A stretch of 64,000 bases of DNA from Paracyclopina nana (taxonomy: Eukaryota; Arthropoda; Copepoda; Cyclopoida; Cyclopettidae), in contig JAGUCH010000001.1 in the NCBI GenBank assembly GCA_019096065.1, positions 4,712,001-4,776,000 on the forward strand, written 5' to 3'. The translations under genes were made by a program, and so were the position numbers. Positions 1 to 10,686 of this stretch are shown here, piece by piece (position 1 is the first letter of the stretch; each line of letters opens with the position of its first letter). The notes under the pieces were generated by a model, which was given only the letters and a program-made list of their open reading frames with translations, was not told the origin of the DNA and searched no databases.

Positions 1-769
1 TTGTCATTCACTATCACCGATGAATCCACGATGACCAACTTGTCAACGAGCTGAGGCTGCATTAAAGCCAGAAGGATCCCAATGCGACCTCCCATAGCAT
101 GGCCTGAAAAAAAACCCCGGTCATCTTAATTGCCTCAGGTATATTTGCAAAGCATACCCATAAAGGAGACTTTTTCTGTGTTGGGAATTTTCTTGATGAG
201 ATGAACAATGTCCTTGGCCATCAGCGGCAACGACATGTCCTTCGTGTGCGGGCTCTCGCCATGGTTGCGAGCATCAACATTAACGACCTTGCGCTGGGTC
301 GTCCTATTGATTATCTAAAGGGTGAAGCAATAGTCACGCATTCACATACTGGGAAAAGAAGGTAAAATTTTCATACTTCGCTGATTGGATTCCAGTTCTC
401 CTTGCGACCGAGAAGACTGTGATGAATAATGAGAGGTGTTTTTGTCTGCTTTTCTCGTTCCTTCCCGCGACTCTCTAAAGCTCGGTATGACAAATTGATA
501 GGTTTGTAGTCGGAAGAGTTGCCTCCTTGGTTGTCATGCCTGTCTCTGCTGGGAAAAGGCCTCATGTGGGACATGTAGCAAGATGAGAGTAGGTTCCTGC
601 AGGAATTCAAAGGAGAGTGGGTTAGAAAGCAACGACATTTTAAAAGTTGTACTCACCAACTTCCGCGAGCTTGATTGTGTTGATTAACAGTGACAACAGT
701 TCCCACGGCGGTTTCGACCATCATGGAGGCCTTCTTCACCATGGCCAAATGGCCTTTGGACCACAACAT
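1..769 (-). CDS. ABHD11: ABHD11-like alpha/beta hydrolase, 3' end outside window, nucleophile missing
   Basis: Four exons on the minus strand (769-657, 596-377, 314-158, 103-1) join in frame. The product has a basic N-terminal region that could be a mitochondrial leader. It then shows the ABHD11 core: a LIIHHSLLGRKENW segment at the usual HGLxGSxxNW place, VNVDARNHGESPH, the MSLPLMAKDI helix, and FMGHAMGGR where the nucleophile elbow GHSMGG is expected. ABHD11 is a mitochondrial serine hydrolase linked to lipoylation of 2-oxoglutarate dehydrogenase. Here the catalytic Ser is Ala (codon at 98-96) and the oxyanion-side HG is HS, so hydrolase activity is doubtful. The catalytic Asp/His region lies off the window. 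The family assignment is firm; function is not. Confidence 0.8.
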
Positions 770-1460
770 TTTCAAGCAGCTCTTTAAGCCGCACTAGCTA
801 TAATTCACAAGAAAGATTATGCAACCACGCGAAGAAAGCCGACAATGTCGGCCTCGACGGCCGTTTTTCAAGGTCATCAATGCACTACATTGCCGAGCTA
901 TCAAGCCGTAAGCATGTTGCTTTAGCTAAGCCCAGGCTCCCCCATGCACCGATTTTTACTGCGCAATAGGTAGGGGTCATGCAAAAACGGTATGAAAGCA
1001 AGTTACCTATTCAAAATACAAGAATTTGAAAGGTGACAGAGATATCCCGATGTTCCTCCAATTCGCTTGCAGTACTTCGGCTGACTCGTCAAACGTTTGT
1101 TTACACTATCAGGGCTTTCACGAGTTTTTGCTGTGCAAAGTGAGCTTGATCGCGAACATTATAGCCGATCCGGAAAAGTATGAAAAAATATTTTTCTTTT
1201 TGAGCTAAATAATTAAAAATGAACTTTTGAAATAAAGAATGTTAACTCAAAGTCTCAAACAGTACGCCTTTTAAATTGTTTTCTTTTCTTCCCTTCGAGT
1301 GTGAGGGTGGGAAAAGCGTTTTCTCAAAGGCTTTTCCGGTGAAAAATAGCGGAATTTTGGCGTTAACTGAGTATTTTTGACTTTATTAGGAAACATTTGT
1401 CATCTCGAAAAAGTGAATCGTGTTTACAAAAAAGTTGCCTTACTTTTGAAAGATGTGAAG
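770..1460. other. Intergenic region between ABHD11-like and FBXO42 genes
   Basis: This spacer separates divergently transcribed genes, so it should hold both promoters. I see no convincing coding exon. The ORF at 1026-1208 has no recognisable features. The stretch just before 1461 is open upstream in frame but has no upstream ATG, so it is read as 5' leader. Confidence 0.5.
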
Positions 1461-3392
1461 ATGGCAGATCCAGAAGTCGGCATTTGGGACATTCCAGACG
1501 AGGTCTTGGTGTACATTTTGACGCTAGTTTCGCCGTACCAAGACCTCCATGCGTGCGCTCAGGTCTGCAAGCAATGGCAAAGTTGTGTGCAACAAGTCAT
1601 TTTGCAACGAAAATCCACCTTCACCAAAGCCCTCTCGTCCATGAAACTCATCTGGACGAAGGCAGGCAGTGAGAAAAAGCTAGACATAACACGGCGCTAC
1701 TCCCACGCGGCCATCTACGACGAAACGGACAACATCCACAGCGTCTTTGTGTTTGGTGGCTGCACTTCAACATCGACGACTTTCAACGACCTCTGGAGGC
1801 TCGACACCACTACTAGAGAATGGTCCCGACCACTCTCCACTGGCGTCTATCCCAACCCCAAAGCTTGCGCGTCCCTGGTCAAGTCAAAGCCCGGTGAACT
1901 TATGCTGTTCGGAGGATGGACTCATCCCAGTCCATATCCTCTGCATCAATCATGGAGGCTCTTCAACGAGCTGCACACGTACGACATATCCAGCATGAGA
2001 TGGACTCTCGTGAGCCCGGCCTCTGCCCTGAAACCGCCCACCATGGCTGGCCATTCGGCCACTGTGCATAAAGGCCACATGATCGTTTTTGGAGGGCTGC
2101 AGAAACAGCGTGCGAACATCGGGCAGTTTTCCAGCTCCAATGACGTTTGGAGTTTTCACATTGACAGCCAGCTTTGGACCCAGAAAGATATACCCGAACC
2201 AAGGCCGAAGCCGAGGTATGGACAGTCGCAGTTATATCTGGATGAGGCTCATTTGCTAGTTTTGGGCGGCTGTGGAGGCCCCAGCAATATCCACCAAGAT
2301 GTATGGCTGCTAGACATGCAAGGACCGCACTGGAAGTGGATCGAGTGCGAGGTCAGAAACGCAGAGCATGGCTCTTCAAATATTTGGTGTCACCCTGCCT
2401 GCAAAGTGGGCCAGAATTATGCCGTTGTTCTAGGCAAAAACATCCACCCTAAGGGGCCTTCGCATGACGACCACGCCACCGAGAGATGGAACTTGATTCC
2501 TCAGGCGAGAAGAGGCCTGAACCGCGGCTACGGTGCTATAAGGAGGCCAAACCCCCCTTTTAATCCAAGGCGGAGGCCTTTGGAGCAAGACGAGGATAGC
2601 AGCACGACCGATGACGCGGAAATGCAATCGGAAGAGGATGATTCCCAGCATCATAATAGGCTTGCCGTGGACCCTGTCAGAAACTCTAGTCAATTATTCA
2701 AGACCTCTGTCCACTTACATGTCAATCAGGCAAGTAGTACTTCTACGGTTTCATGCTGACCTTTCGTTGGTCCTAATTGAGTGGACACTACATGTTCCGA
2801 ATTTCAGGATGAACCATCAACGTCGAGATCAATCCCAATCTCTCGACGGCCAATAGGACCTCCAACGGGACTCCCGAGGATGCAGGCCTTTGCTGTGGGA
2901 GCTTCATCATCGTCCTCCTCTACAGAGCACGAATCAAGCGACCAGCCACCGTCTGCCAAACGGAAACAAATAGAAATGCATCAGCGACAACTCGCAAGTT
3001 TGAGAAAAATGGAAGAGAGGGGCCGAAAATTAGAGGATGAAGCCAAGGCCAAAGAGCCTCGCCTCCATTTGCCCCTTTCGTCGGAGGTTGGCTCTTCGAA
3101 AAAAGTGCATCAATGCGGATGCCATCGGATGTCCATGTTTGTCCTGGACATAAGCAAAGCCATAAGTGAGCACTACGTTGAATGGTTGAGCTTCTGGTCG
3201 AACAGCAGCCTTGAGACACCAGAGATGGCTATTTTGTACTCGCTTGTCGAGGGTCGAGGTGAGCTCATCATGTTTGGAGGCCTCCAAAAAGACTTGTCCA
3301 CCCTGAATAATGCCCATCGGGGGCAGGTGACGGAAAATGATTCAGTGACAAACGCTCTCTACTTCTTAACTCCACCCTGTCCAGTTGTTTGA
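1461..3392 (+). CDS. FBXO42: F-box only protein 42, F-box plus Kelch repeats
   Basis: Two exons, 1461-2729 and 2808-3392, give 617 residues (human FBXO42 is about 717). The start is the first ATG in the open frame (MADPEVGIWDIPDEVL). An F-box begins at about residue 8 (IPDEVLVYILTLV, then CAQVCKQW). Kelch repeats follow at about residues 80-330, with the usual VFGG/DLWRLD pattern. A Ser- and acid-rich linker comes next, then the conserved C-terminal block with GRGELIMFGGLQKD near the end. FBXO42 is the substrate receptor of an SCF ubiquitin ligase (p53 is a reported mammalian target). The only intron has a GC donor, CAG|GCAAGT, which matches the GC-AG consensus and restores frame. It lies 768 bp from the ABHD11-like start on the other strand. 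Confidence 0.9.
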
Positions 3393-3480
3393 TGAATAAT
3401 ACATATAAATGTCAACTGCTATTCATTCAAGAAAGGTTAATCGAGTTTAACCGGCCTCTTTCACTTCATTTGCATTGGAG

Positions 3481-4996
3481 ATGGAGGCGAAACGTGACAG
3501 CAAGAGTGTGCATCATCCCAAAATGTCCCCAACTCTGAGGCGGCTTAAACTTTACCTTTACTACCCTTGCTTGGTATTTTTGGTGGGCTTAACTGCTACG
3601 CAGAGTGGGCAAGTCATACACAAATATTTAGAAGACTTGACCTATATATCATCTAGATATCAAAGTCAAGGATCCTCTGTGTTGCCATCCGTCTCGATTT
3701 GCCCGGATATTGATGATTTGGTAATCGTTTTTTCTTCGCAGAGAGTAAAACAACCAACTCTTGTTTTTTGCCAATGCTAGGGAAATCCAAGTCTTAAACA
3801 ATCCGTTCTTAGCGAATTTGGAATTACTGACTACTCATCTCTTAACTGGACAAAGTCTTTTGGGGCCATTGGTCCCGATGACATTATGGACAAGGCAACG
3901 TACGAGCTTTGGGAGCTCGTTGATTCTTTGGAGATCCAATCAATCGACGAGGATCCTTATAGTAATGAAAAGTTCTTTACAGTATCGCCAGCGTCAGAGA
4001 ACAGCAAGAACTTGATCATTGACAGAATTCACCCCAAATTTGGCAGATGCTTTACTTTTAGCCCCAAACCCAAGTTAAAGTCGCTTGGCATCAACAGCCT
4101 GAAAATAGCCAAGAAGAGCAACATAAGCATTAATTTGAGACTATTTTTGCATGTTGACGATTTGTTCTGGGATGCGACTAACAGACAAATGGGTTATCTT
4201 CTTCAAGATCTCGAATCTGCGACCACTCAAGTAACTACTACTCCAACAAACAATATGTTCAATACAACCGTGTAGTTTCAAATTAGATCACCTACAAGCA
4301 CTTAAAGACTATCCAGAAAGTCAACTTTATCGGCGATAAGTTGTCGTGCAGCTATAACAGCTATGACCAATGCGTGGAGGAATCTTTCTATGAGACCCTT
4401 AGCTCTAAAACTGGCTGTCGAGTTCCTTGGGTCCGCAATAACTTATCGGTGTGCACAACTAGCAAATTGTTCGATGCAGCTCGTGCTATTGTGCGCGAGA
4501 GCATTGATGCGACCAACAACATTTGCTTGAGCCCTTGTGATTTCATCATGGTTACAGTTGGAACCTCAAACTATGACATTGGCACGCAATCCACTGATAT
4601 GACATTGTTTATGCCTTATCGAGTTATGGAGAGGTGAATTTGCTGCTGATTCAGAGAACTGTCGGCTAAAGATAACTCTATAATTCTTGGAATCAGCCTG
4701 CTAAAAAATATAATTTTCACATTTTTAAAATGCGTAGAGTAGGAGCTCCAAATTGAAGATATTTTCATTACAGCACTGAGAATTACCTCAACTCATTTCT
4801 ATCGATGGCTGCCGAAATTGGAGGCTACGTAGGCCTACTTCTGGGGGTATCATTCATTGACCTCGTCAATTTTCTCAAGTTGAGGTGGACCCAAAGGAAA
4901 GAAGGAGTAACTGACAACAAAGCTGCAGAGATAGCCAATTTGGCAAGGCATTACAATGGCAAACAAGCGGCTATTCCAATTGTATTTACCCATTGA
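3481..4996 (+). CDS. DEG/ENaC (pickpocket-like) sodium channel subunit
   Basis: Four exons (3481-3720, 3781-4269, 4317-4633, 4774-4996) give 422 residues. A short cytoplasmic N-terminus leads to TM1 (about residues 25-45, YYPCLVFLVGLTATQSG). The post-TM1 signature LPSVSICPD is the family's FPxVTIC. A cysteine-containing extracellular domain follows, then TM2 with EIGGYVGLLLGVSF, where GVS sits at the conserved GxS selectivity-filter position. The short C-terminus is basic. These are trimeric, amiloride-sensitive cation channels used in mechano- and chemosensation in arthropods. The protein is short for the family (usually 500-600 residues) and diverges from the second DEG/ENaC gene at 16.3 kb, so this is not a recent duplicate. 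The second intron, only 47 bp, is the least certain junction. Confidence 0.82.
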
Positions 4997-6426
4997 ACCT
5001 ATATAGCTGCTTATACTATAAATGTACACGTTTGATTGCTGTACAGAATAACATGACCCAAAAAAACCTTCACGCAAAATTGGCTACTTAAACTCAACTC
5101 CATTTCAGTTGAGACTTGAGACCCTTAGGAGGTCTAACAATGCACACTTAGCTAAGGATTTTATCTGCTTTTTAGTTGTCACTGATCTTAAAACTATGAC
5201 GGTTACATCAATATTAATTACACCATTTGAATACTCGTATTTTATAACCTTACTAGAAAACCGTATATGTATATATATGTATAACAAGGATTGCTTTTCA
5301 AATTATTTGCTTCCTCCATTACAGATACGCATTTACCTTCCTTTGATTAATTCATAACTATATAGTATAGTGTGCGGTATTTAGTAGGCAAACATACTAA
5401 ATACCGCACACACTTGAAAATTGTAAAAGACCAAAACAAAAACAGATTCTGGTTGAGCTATCAAGATTCTAACAAAAATATACAACATTGATCCTTACTC
5501 ATGTTTGTAGTTCATTGATATACAAGTATAAAAAGTAGTGTGCAGTATTTAGTAGCGTGCGGTATTTAGTAGTGTGCGGTATTTTGTAGTGTGCGGTATT
5601 TTGTAGTGTGCGTTGCGTTGCGTTTGTGTGCGGTATTTAGTATGGACCCTAGAAAACAAATATGATCGTAATGAAAATCACACAAGCCGATCTAAAATCA
5701 AATAAGATTTTTGAAAATCTTACAAGCTTATTTAAAATCAAATGCGAAAGGCTTAGTTAGAATCAGATAAGCTTACTTAAACCGAATTTAAATCAGCAAA
5801 AGGTTTACGTTACTTTAATTATTGCGAGTTGTGAGAATAAAAACGGTCTCGGCATTTGTTTTGGCCGCATGGTTGAATTTTCAAAATAGAGCTCTTTGCT
5901 GCCGCACCCTGTTAAGTGTGGACTGAAAGTTTTCAGTCTTGTTTCATCTTGATTTAAAAAAATGATTTTTGTCGCGATTTTTCAAAACGAAAGTTTTCAC
6001 GGCTATCTTTCTCGGGCACTAAATGTTATGTAGCATATTTTGAAAAAACAAGTGGGCTAGTGTAGAGATCCCCACTTCTACGTAGAACGTCTCGACGAAC
6101 GTCAGCAGACAATATTTGGGAGAAAGAAAGAAGTGAAGGTGACATGGGAAATTATTGTGATTTGAAAATCGTTTCAGTTGCGATGTTGATCTTTGCAGAT
6201 TTCGACAGGATTTGAGCGAACGCGATTTCATCATGGCGGTCACATCTAATTTTGTGCCGCTGAATTGACGAGAAAATCTCAACAAAGCTGCTGATCAAAC
6301 TTCTTCTGTTGGAGGAGGAAGTTTTTGCCACCGCAAAGTACACCCAACGAAAGCCTTCGTGGTCGATTAGGATTGATCACGAGCCACCAGAGAATTCCAT
6401 TACTGACCTCATGTGTCGAAAGTAGG
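4997..6426. other. Intergenic region with short repeats, no gene seen
   Basis: A 1.4-kb AT-rich spacer between the DEG/ENaC gene and BORCS8. It contains the 17-bp repeat block listed separately. ORFs at 5109-5357 and 6019-6285 look like chance frames. The last few hundred bases should hold the BORCS8 promoter. Confidence 0.5.
5368..5646. repeat. Inverted and tandem copies of a GTGTGCGGTATTTAGTA unit
   Basis: At 5370-5414 two copies of GTGTGCGGTATTTAGTA face each other across a spacer of about 8 bp and could form a hairpin. From about 5537 to 5643 the same unit recurs about six times in direct orientation, with small variants (CAG for CGG, TTTTG for TTTAG). The flanks are AT-rich. The arrangement resembles the sub-terminal repeats of a DNA transposon or a foldback element, but no transposase or target duplication was identified. 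Confidence 0.75.
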
Positions 6427-7535
6427 ATGACAGAATCAGGTAGATTTGTTTTTTCGCGACAGTGACCGCAATGCCATTGCTAATTTCTTATCGCAGCTTC
6501 GATCAACAACTATCAAAATCCTTTGGAGTGCCGCAGCCCGACCAGTGCTAATTTGGAAACCGCTCGCCAAAACCTCATTGTCGCAGACGAAGAAGTCTTT
6601 GAGGACGTAGCAGACGTTGCTGACACCTTCACCAACCCTCTCGCTGAGGAGGAGGAAGACGAGGACGAAGAGGCCGCCCGACCTGCCCACGTGATCGATC
6701 ACGACCTCGAGGCCAAGGTTCGCCGAGCCTGTGAGCGCATCAGCGAGAACGTTCACATCTGCGCGAACGAGCCATCCCTGGCCTTTTTCCGGCTCTCAGA
6801 GCACGTGCGAAAGGCCTTGCCACCCACCGTTGAAAGCAGACAGCAGGTTCAGGCTATTCAACGGCAATTGGGTGCAGCTTACGAAGATGCCGACCTCGCA
6901 CTTAGGTACTGTTCTTCTATGTCGGTGTCACCTCACTCAACCTACCTCGTGGCATTAGTCTAGCTTTTGCATTGCGCAATCTCGCTCAATTTTCAACAAT
7001 GCTTTTTCAGAGATGTCCAGAGCATGGAGAATGCGACTCCATCGCTCAACTCCACTTTGGAGATGCTAAACAACGCGATTCGACTTCAGCAACAAATTAA
7101 CCAGGACCAATCCAAGCGGTGAGCATTTTCGGGGGCTGTTACTTTATGGGCCGTTATTATTTTTTGCTTCAGTTGTCCAGTTTCATCAGCATCCTCAGCT
7201 GCTACGGCGTCAGTAACGTCACGAGCCTCGCGAAAGCCTCCAAAGTCTTTTTCGTTTACTGGATTTTCTGGATTTTCAGTTTCGTAGCATCGCTGCTCGA
7301 TTTTATGGTATCTATATCGACGAGTTCGTCTAGCCGAAAAGTGCAATGATTCTTTGTTAGGCCCAAAAAGGAGCCCTCGATGTACCAACGACTCTCCGCT
7401 CATTTGACATCGGTGGAGATTTTGTCAGAGCTACGTGAAAGTGCGACGCGCATTTCTTCGACCTCAACCAACCAACTTGGGGAAGAGATGATTGCCTCAA
7501 AACTGCCACGATCGGAAAGCATCACCACGAAATAA
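6427..7535 (+). CDS. BORCS8: BLOC-1-related complex subunit 8 (BORCS8/MEF2BNB homologue)
   Basis: Four exons (6427-6439, 6497-6905, 7011-7118, 7361-7535) give 234 residues. The first exon holds only MTES plus one base. Residues about 75-160 match BORCS8: ISENVHICANEPSLAFFRLS, then EHVRKALP, and a helical segment ending LNNAIRLQQQI. BORCS8 is part of BORC, the complex on lysosomes that recruits ARL8 and kinesin to move lysosomes outward. Compared with the human protein (about 119 residues) this one has an extra N-terminal acidic stretch (EEEEDEDEE, about residues 50-65) and a longer Ser/Thr-rich C-terminal exon, both of unknown role. The final exon is joined by phase and splice signals only, as it has no family match. 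Confidence 0.8.
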
Positions 7536-7660
7536 TAGGGTCAAGCGTGTGCTCCTTTACCTGATAAAGATAGAGACTTTACTACGGATCACGACGCTGA
7601 GAAGAAAGTATTTTTTTCTGTGTGCGTGTGCTCTGCTCCTGCAAAAGTTACCTTAGCGAG

Positions 7661-9224
7661 ATGGATAACCGAATTTTTCATATGAAGACTAAAAAGAAGA
7701 GACGGACGACGACCATCAGGTCAATCCCAACCGAGATCTGGGTCAAGATCTTCAGTTACTGTGACCGATCAACGCTTCAAAGCTTGAAGATGACCTGTGT
7801 TCTCTTTTACAATATCATTGACGTCAACAGCAATGTCCAAAACAACAACCCAGGATTTGCCAATATGCCTTCCGAGATTATATTGGCTGTATTCAGCTAC
7901 TTGAGCAAGTCGGAGTTGGCCAACTGTGCCAAGGTGTGTAGGCGGTTCAGAGATTTGGCCTCAGCCGATTGCATTTGGATGAATGAAGCGAAGCAGGCAT
8001 TGGCCACAAACGCTTGCCATCCTGAAATGAAAAGCAGATCCGTTTCGCCATGGATCGGGGCTCAGGATCGTGTCCGCATATCGCATAATTGGACCAGCGG
8101 CCTTTACTCTGAAGTGCAGCTCATCGTTCAAGATATAAGGTATCAGCTGGTTGAAAAGTGTCTTTTAGGATTATATTCTGACTTTGCTCCGCAGGTACAT
8201 GCCAAGGCTGCAAATGGACTCGGAGACCATGTGGGTATCCTGGGGGGCTCAGGTTTGGGCACACCCTCGACGAGGAGACGGTACTGTTTGCCGGACTGCA
8301 TCTCAAGTGCTACGAAGCCACTCCGATGATGTTAGCAGGTTCGTAGTGAAGGACGGCCTTCTGGTCTCCGGAGGCCGAGATAAAACTCTAGTTGGGTGGA
8401 GAAAGGCCAACAACCACAATTCCTACCAGTTTGCTTTCGCACGCCGCTACTGTCACAGATCCGAGGTTTCGGCTGTAGATGTGGCCTTCAATGGGTCCAT
8501 GGTCATCTCAGGGTCCAGGGACCAAACTGTAAAGGTGTGGAGAGTGGATGGCGAGGATGATCTGCTGAGCCACATCAACACCATCAATATTGGAGACCGA
8601 ATCTGGTCGTTGGCTACTTCCAACAATGGATGCGTTGCAGTTGGATCAGCGGGACTTTATGGTATACCCAGCTTGACATTGCTTGACTTGGCCTCCGGAA
8701 TCAAACAGGTAAATCTCCTAAAAACTTCGTATTGAGCAATTTTGGCTGATTCACCTCTTTTTTAGGATATTGGAGCTGGATTGAGAAAAGGAGCTGGCAT
8801 GCTAGACTTGGCCTGGATCGATTCCACCAAGTTTCTCTCGTGCGGCTATGACTCGTTTGCGAGGCTTTGGGACATCAGATCCGGTACCTGCGTACTTAAA
8901 TGGGAGGAGCCTTTCAATGAAGCCATCTACTGCATGGCCACTGATTACAACATGACCCTGGTCTGCGGAACTGCTAGACATGGCCTAGTCCGTCTTTGGG
9001 ACATGCGGCAAACTCAGCCGGTCAACATGTATCACGTGAAGCACCCTCGACTGGGCCAATCTAGTCCCGTGTACAGTGTGTCATTTGACCAATCAAATCT
9101 CTACGTCGCCTTGGATCAGAGTCTCAACTTGGTTTCTTTTTCGGGGTTGTACAAGAAGAACCGCTGTAGCAGGCTCAACAACTACTACTTCAGCAACAAT
9201 AAGGTTGTCTACAATCATCGTTGA
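7661..9224 (+). CDS. FBXW9: F-box/WD40 protein, FBXW9-like, with a second F-box-like segment
   Basis: Three exons (7661-8139, 8195-8708, 8766-9224) give 483 residues. A basic leader (MKTKKKRRTTT) is followed by two F-box-like segments in one exon: IPTEIWVKIFSYC at about residue 20 and MPSEIILAVFSYL with CAKVCRRFRDLA at about residue 69. WD40 repeats fill residues about 185-480 (VISGSRDQTVKVW, FLSCGYDSFARLWD, CGTARHGLVRLWD). This order fits FBXW9, an SCF substrate adaptor. The FBXW9 assignment over other FBXW proteins rests on the overall layout and is less sure than the domain call. It converges on uS9m with 163 bp between stop codons. Confidence 0.82.
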
Positions 9225-9339
9225 TCAAGTACTTACACGGAAGTCCAGTAATACAAAGATAAAAAAAAGAATTTCAAAGGTTATAAAAAATACAATAGTA
9301 AGGTATCATCTGCACTAAATATTAATAAGAACTATGAGA

Positions 9340-9345
9340 AATAAA
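9340..9345 (+). terminator. Polyadenylation signal AATAAA of the F-box/WD40 gene
   Basis: Canonical hexamer 115 bp past the stop codon at 9224. It lies 36 bp from the opposing signal of the uS9m gene, so the two transcripts probably end almost face to face. Confidence 0.65.
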
Positions 9346-9381
9346 TTGTTGAATATCATAATAGTGCATCGTTTGTATCCT

Positions 9382-9387
9382 TTTATT
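9382..9387 (-). terminator. Polyadenylation signal AATAAA of the uS9m gene
   Basis: On the minus strand the hexamer directly follows the TAA stop at 9390-9388, implying a very short 3' UTR. Confidence 0.65.
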
Positions 9388-10686
9388 TTAGCGCTTCTTC
9401 CAAGTAAACTTTCGCCTAGCTCCTTCTTGGCCTGGCTTCTTCCTCTCCGGGACTCGAACGTCTTGCGTTAGCAGACCACAGACTTTCATATCTGTCCTAG
9501 TGTCGTCGTCAACGAACGACCTCAGGCACATGGAAAGGGCATAGCGTATCGCACCTGCTTGACCAGAGGGTCCACCAGCATCGACAATGCATTCCACGTC
9601 CACCAAGCCGAGTAATCTCGTGAGCTCCAATGGATACATTATTTGGTGCCTATCAATGTAGCTGCAAAAGAGAAAATATTCAATTATTATGATTAGTTGT
9701 GCATTCATATAACAAAATGTTACTTGAAGAAGTAAGTGATGTCGCATTCAATATCCATATAGTCCACATGTCTCAGCGAAAACCTTCCAGTACCTGGCTT
9801 GGTGACTCTGACCTTTGCAACTGAAGACTTCCGCTGACCAATATGCTCGACACAGGCTTTTCCCTCAGGACTGACTTCAGGAGTCAAAATCTCACTGTCT
9901 GCATCGCTCCCTCCAAGCGGAACGCGAAACCTTGAAAGTGGAAATGTAAGCAGCTCATTTTTTTGGCATCTAAGAATCTGCAGCATACTTAAAAATAAAG
10001 TCTTTTGCCTTGTATGCAAATGGGGACTCGAGAAGTCGTTCGAGAGCTTTCACCAAATCATCAACATCTTTCTCATCAAGCCTCTCAATGAACAGAGCCG
10101 CTAGCTCATTCCTGTTCATCCACCGTGTTGTGGCTAAGCTGTTGGAGTCCAAAATTTGGTCAGGATTGGGAGGGACTTTGAGGCTACGCATCCGATCCTC
10201 AAAAAGTGACACATTGTTTATGTGCTCAGCAGTTTCGTACATGCTCTGGAAGTATTGCGGTTTGGTTGTGTAAAAGAAGGGATGAAAAGGTCGGCCTGCA
10301 AAGTCAAACTCGGCATCTTTTTGCTTGGGGAAAATGACCTCTGGTGGCTTCATCATGGGTCTGGCTGTGGGCTCGTAGAGGCCGGAAGGAAACAAATATT
10401 CGATGGCTTGATCAATGTCGTCCTGCGTCATGAGGTCGGCCTCCATGCCCATTATGTTAGCCAAGTGTTTCTTGCCAATTTCAAACTCAGCGGTCTGCTC
10501 AGCCATGAACTCGTCATGCTTTCGACGTTTTTCCATGTAGTATTTCATGGCGGGGTTGATCTTTTTCACTTCTTTGGCCTCTTCTGGCGCACTACTACTC
10601 GACAGACTCCTCGATATTTGAGAAATTGCGGAGCAGTAAGACTTCGAACGCGCTAGCGTTTTCAGAGGTTGCACTAAATTCATCAT
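9388..10686 (-). CDS. mRpS9: Mitochondrial small ribosomal subunit protein uS9m
   Basis: Three exons on the minus strand (10686-9989, 9930-9724, 9661-9388) give 392 residues. The N-terminus is rich in Ser, Arg and Lys with no early acid, as expected for a mitochondrial leader. The middle is the animal-specific MRPS9 extension. The last third is the uS9 fold: [20 protein letters not shown], then [18 protein letters not shown] and a basic tail ending RRKFTWKKR, which in uS9 reaches toward the P-site tRNA. The protein would be made in the cytosol and imported to the mitoribosome. Length matches MRPS9 (about 396). All three junctions are phase consistent. Confidence 0.92.

Noticed and set aside
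5530-5640. TGTGCGGTATTT repeats resemble a short stretch of common cloning vectors
   Set aside because: The match is only about 12 bases. The copies vary and sit in native AT-rich DNA, so vector contamination is not supported.
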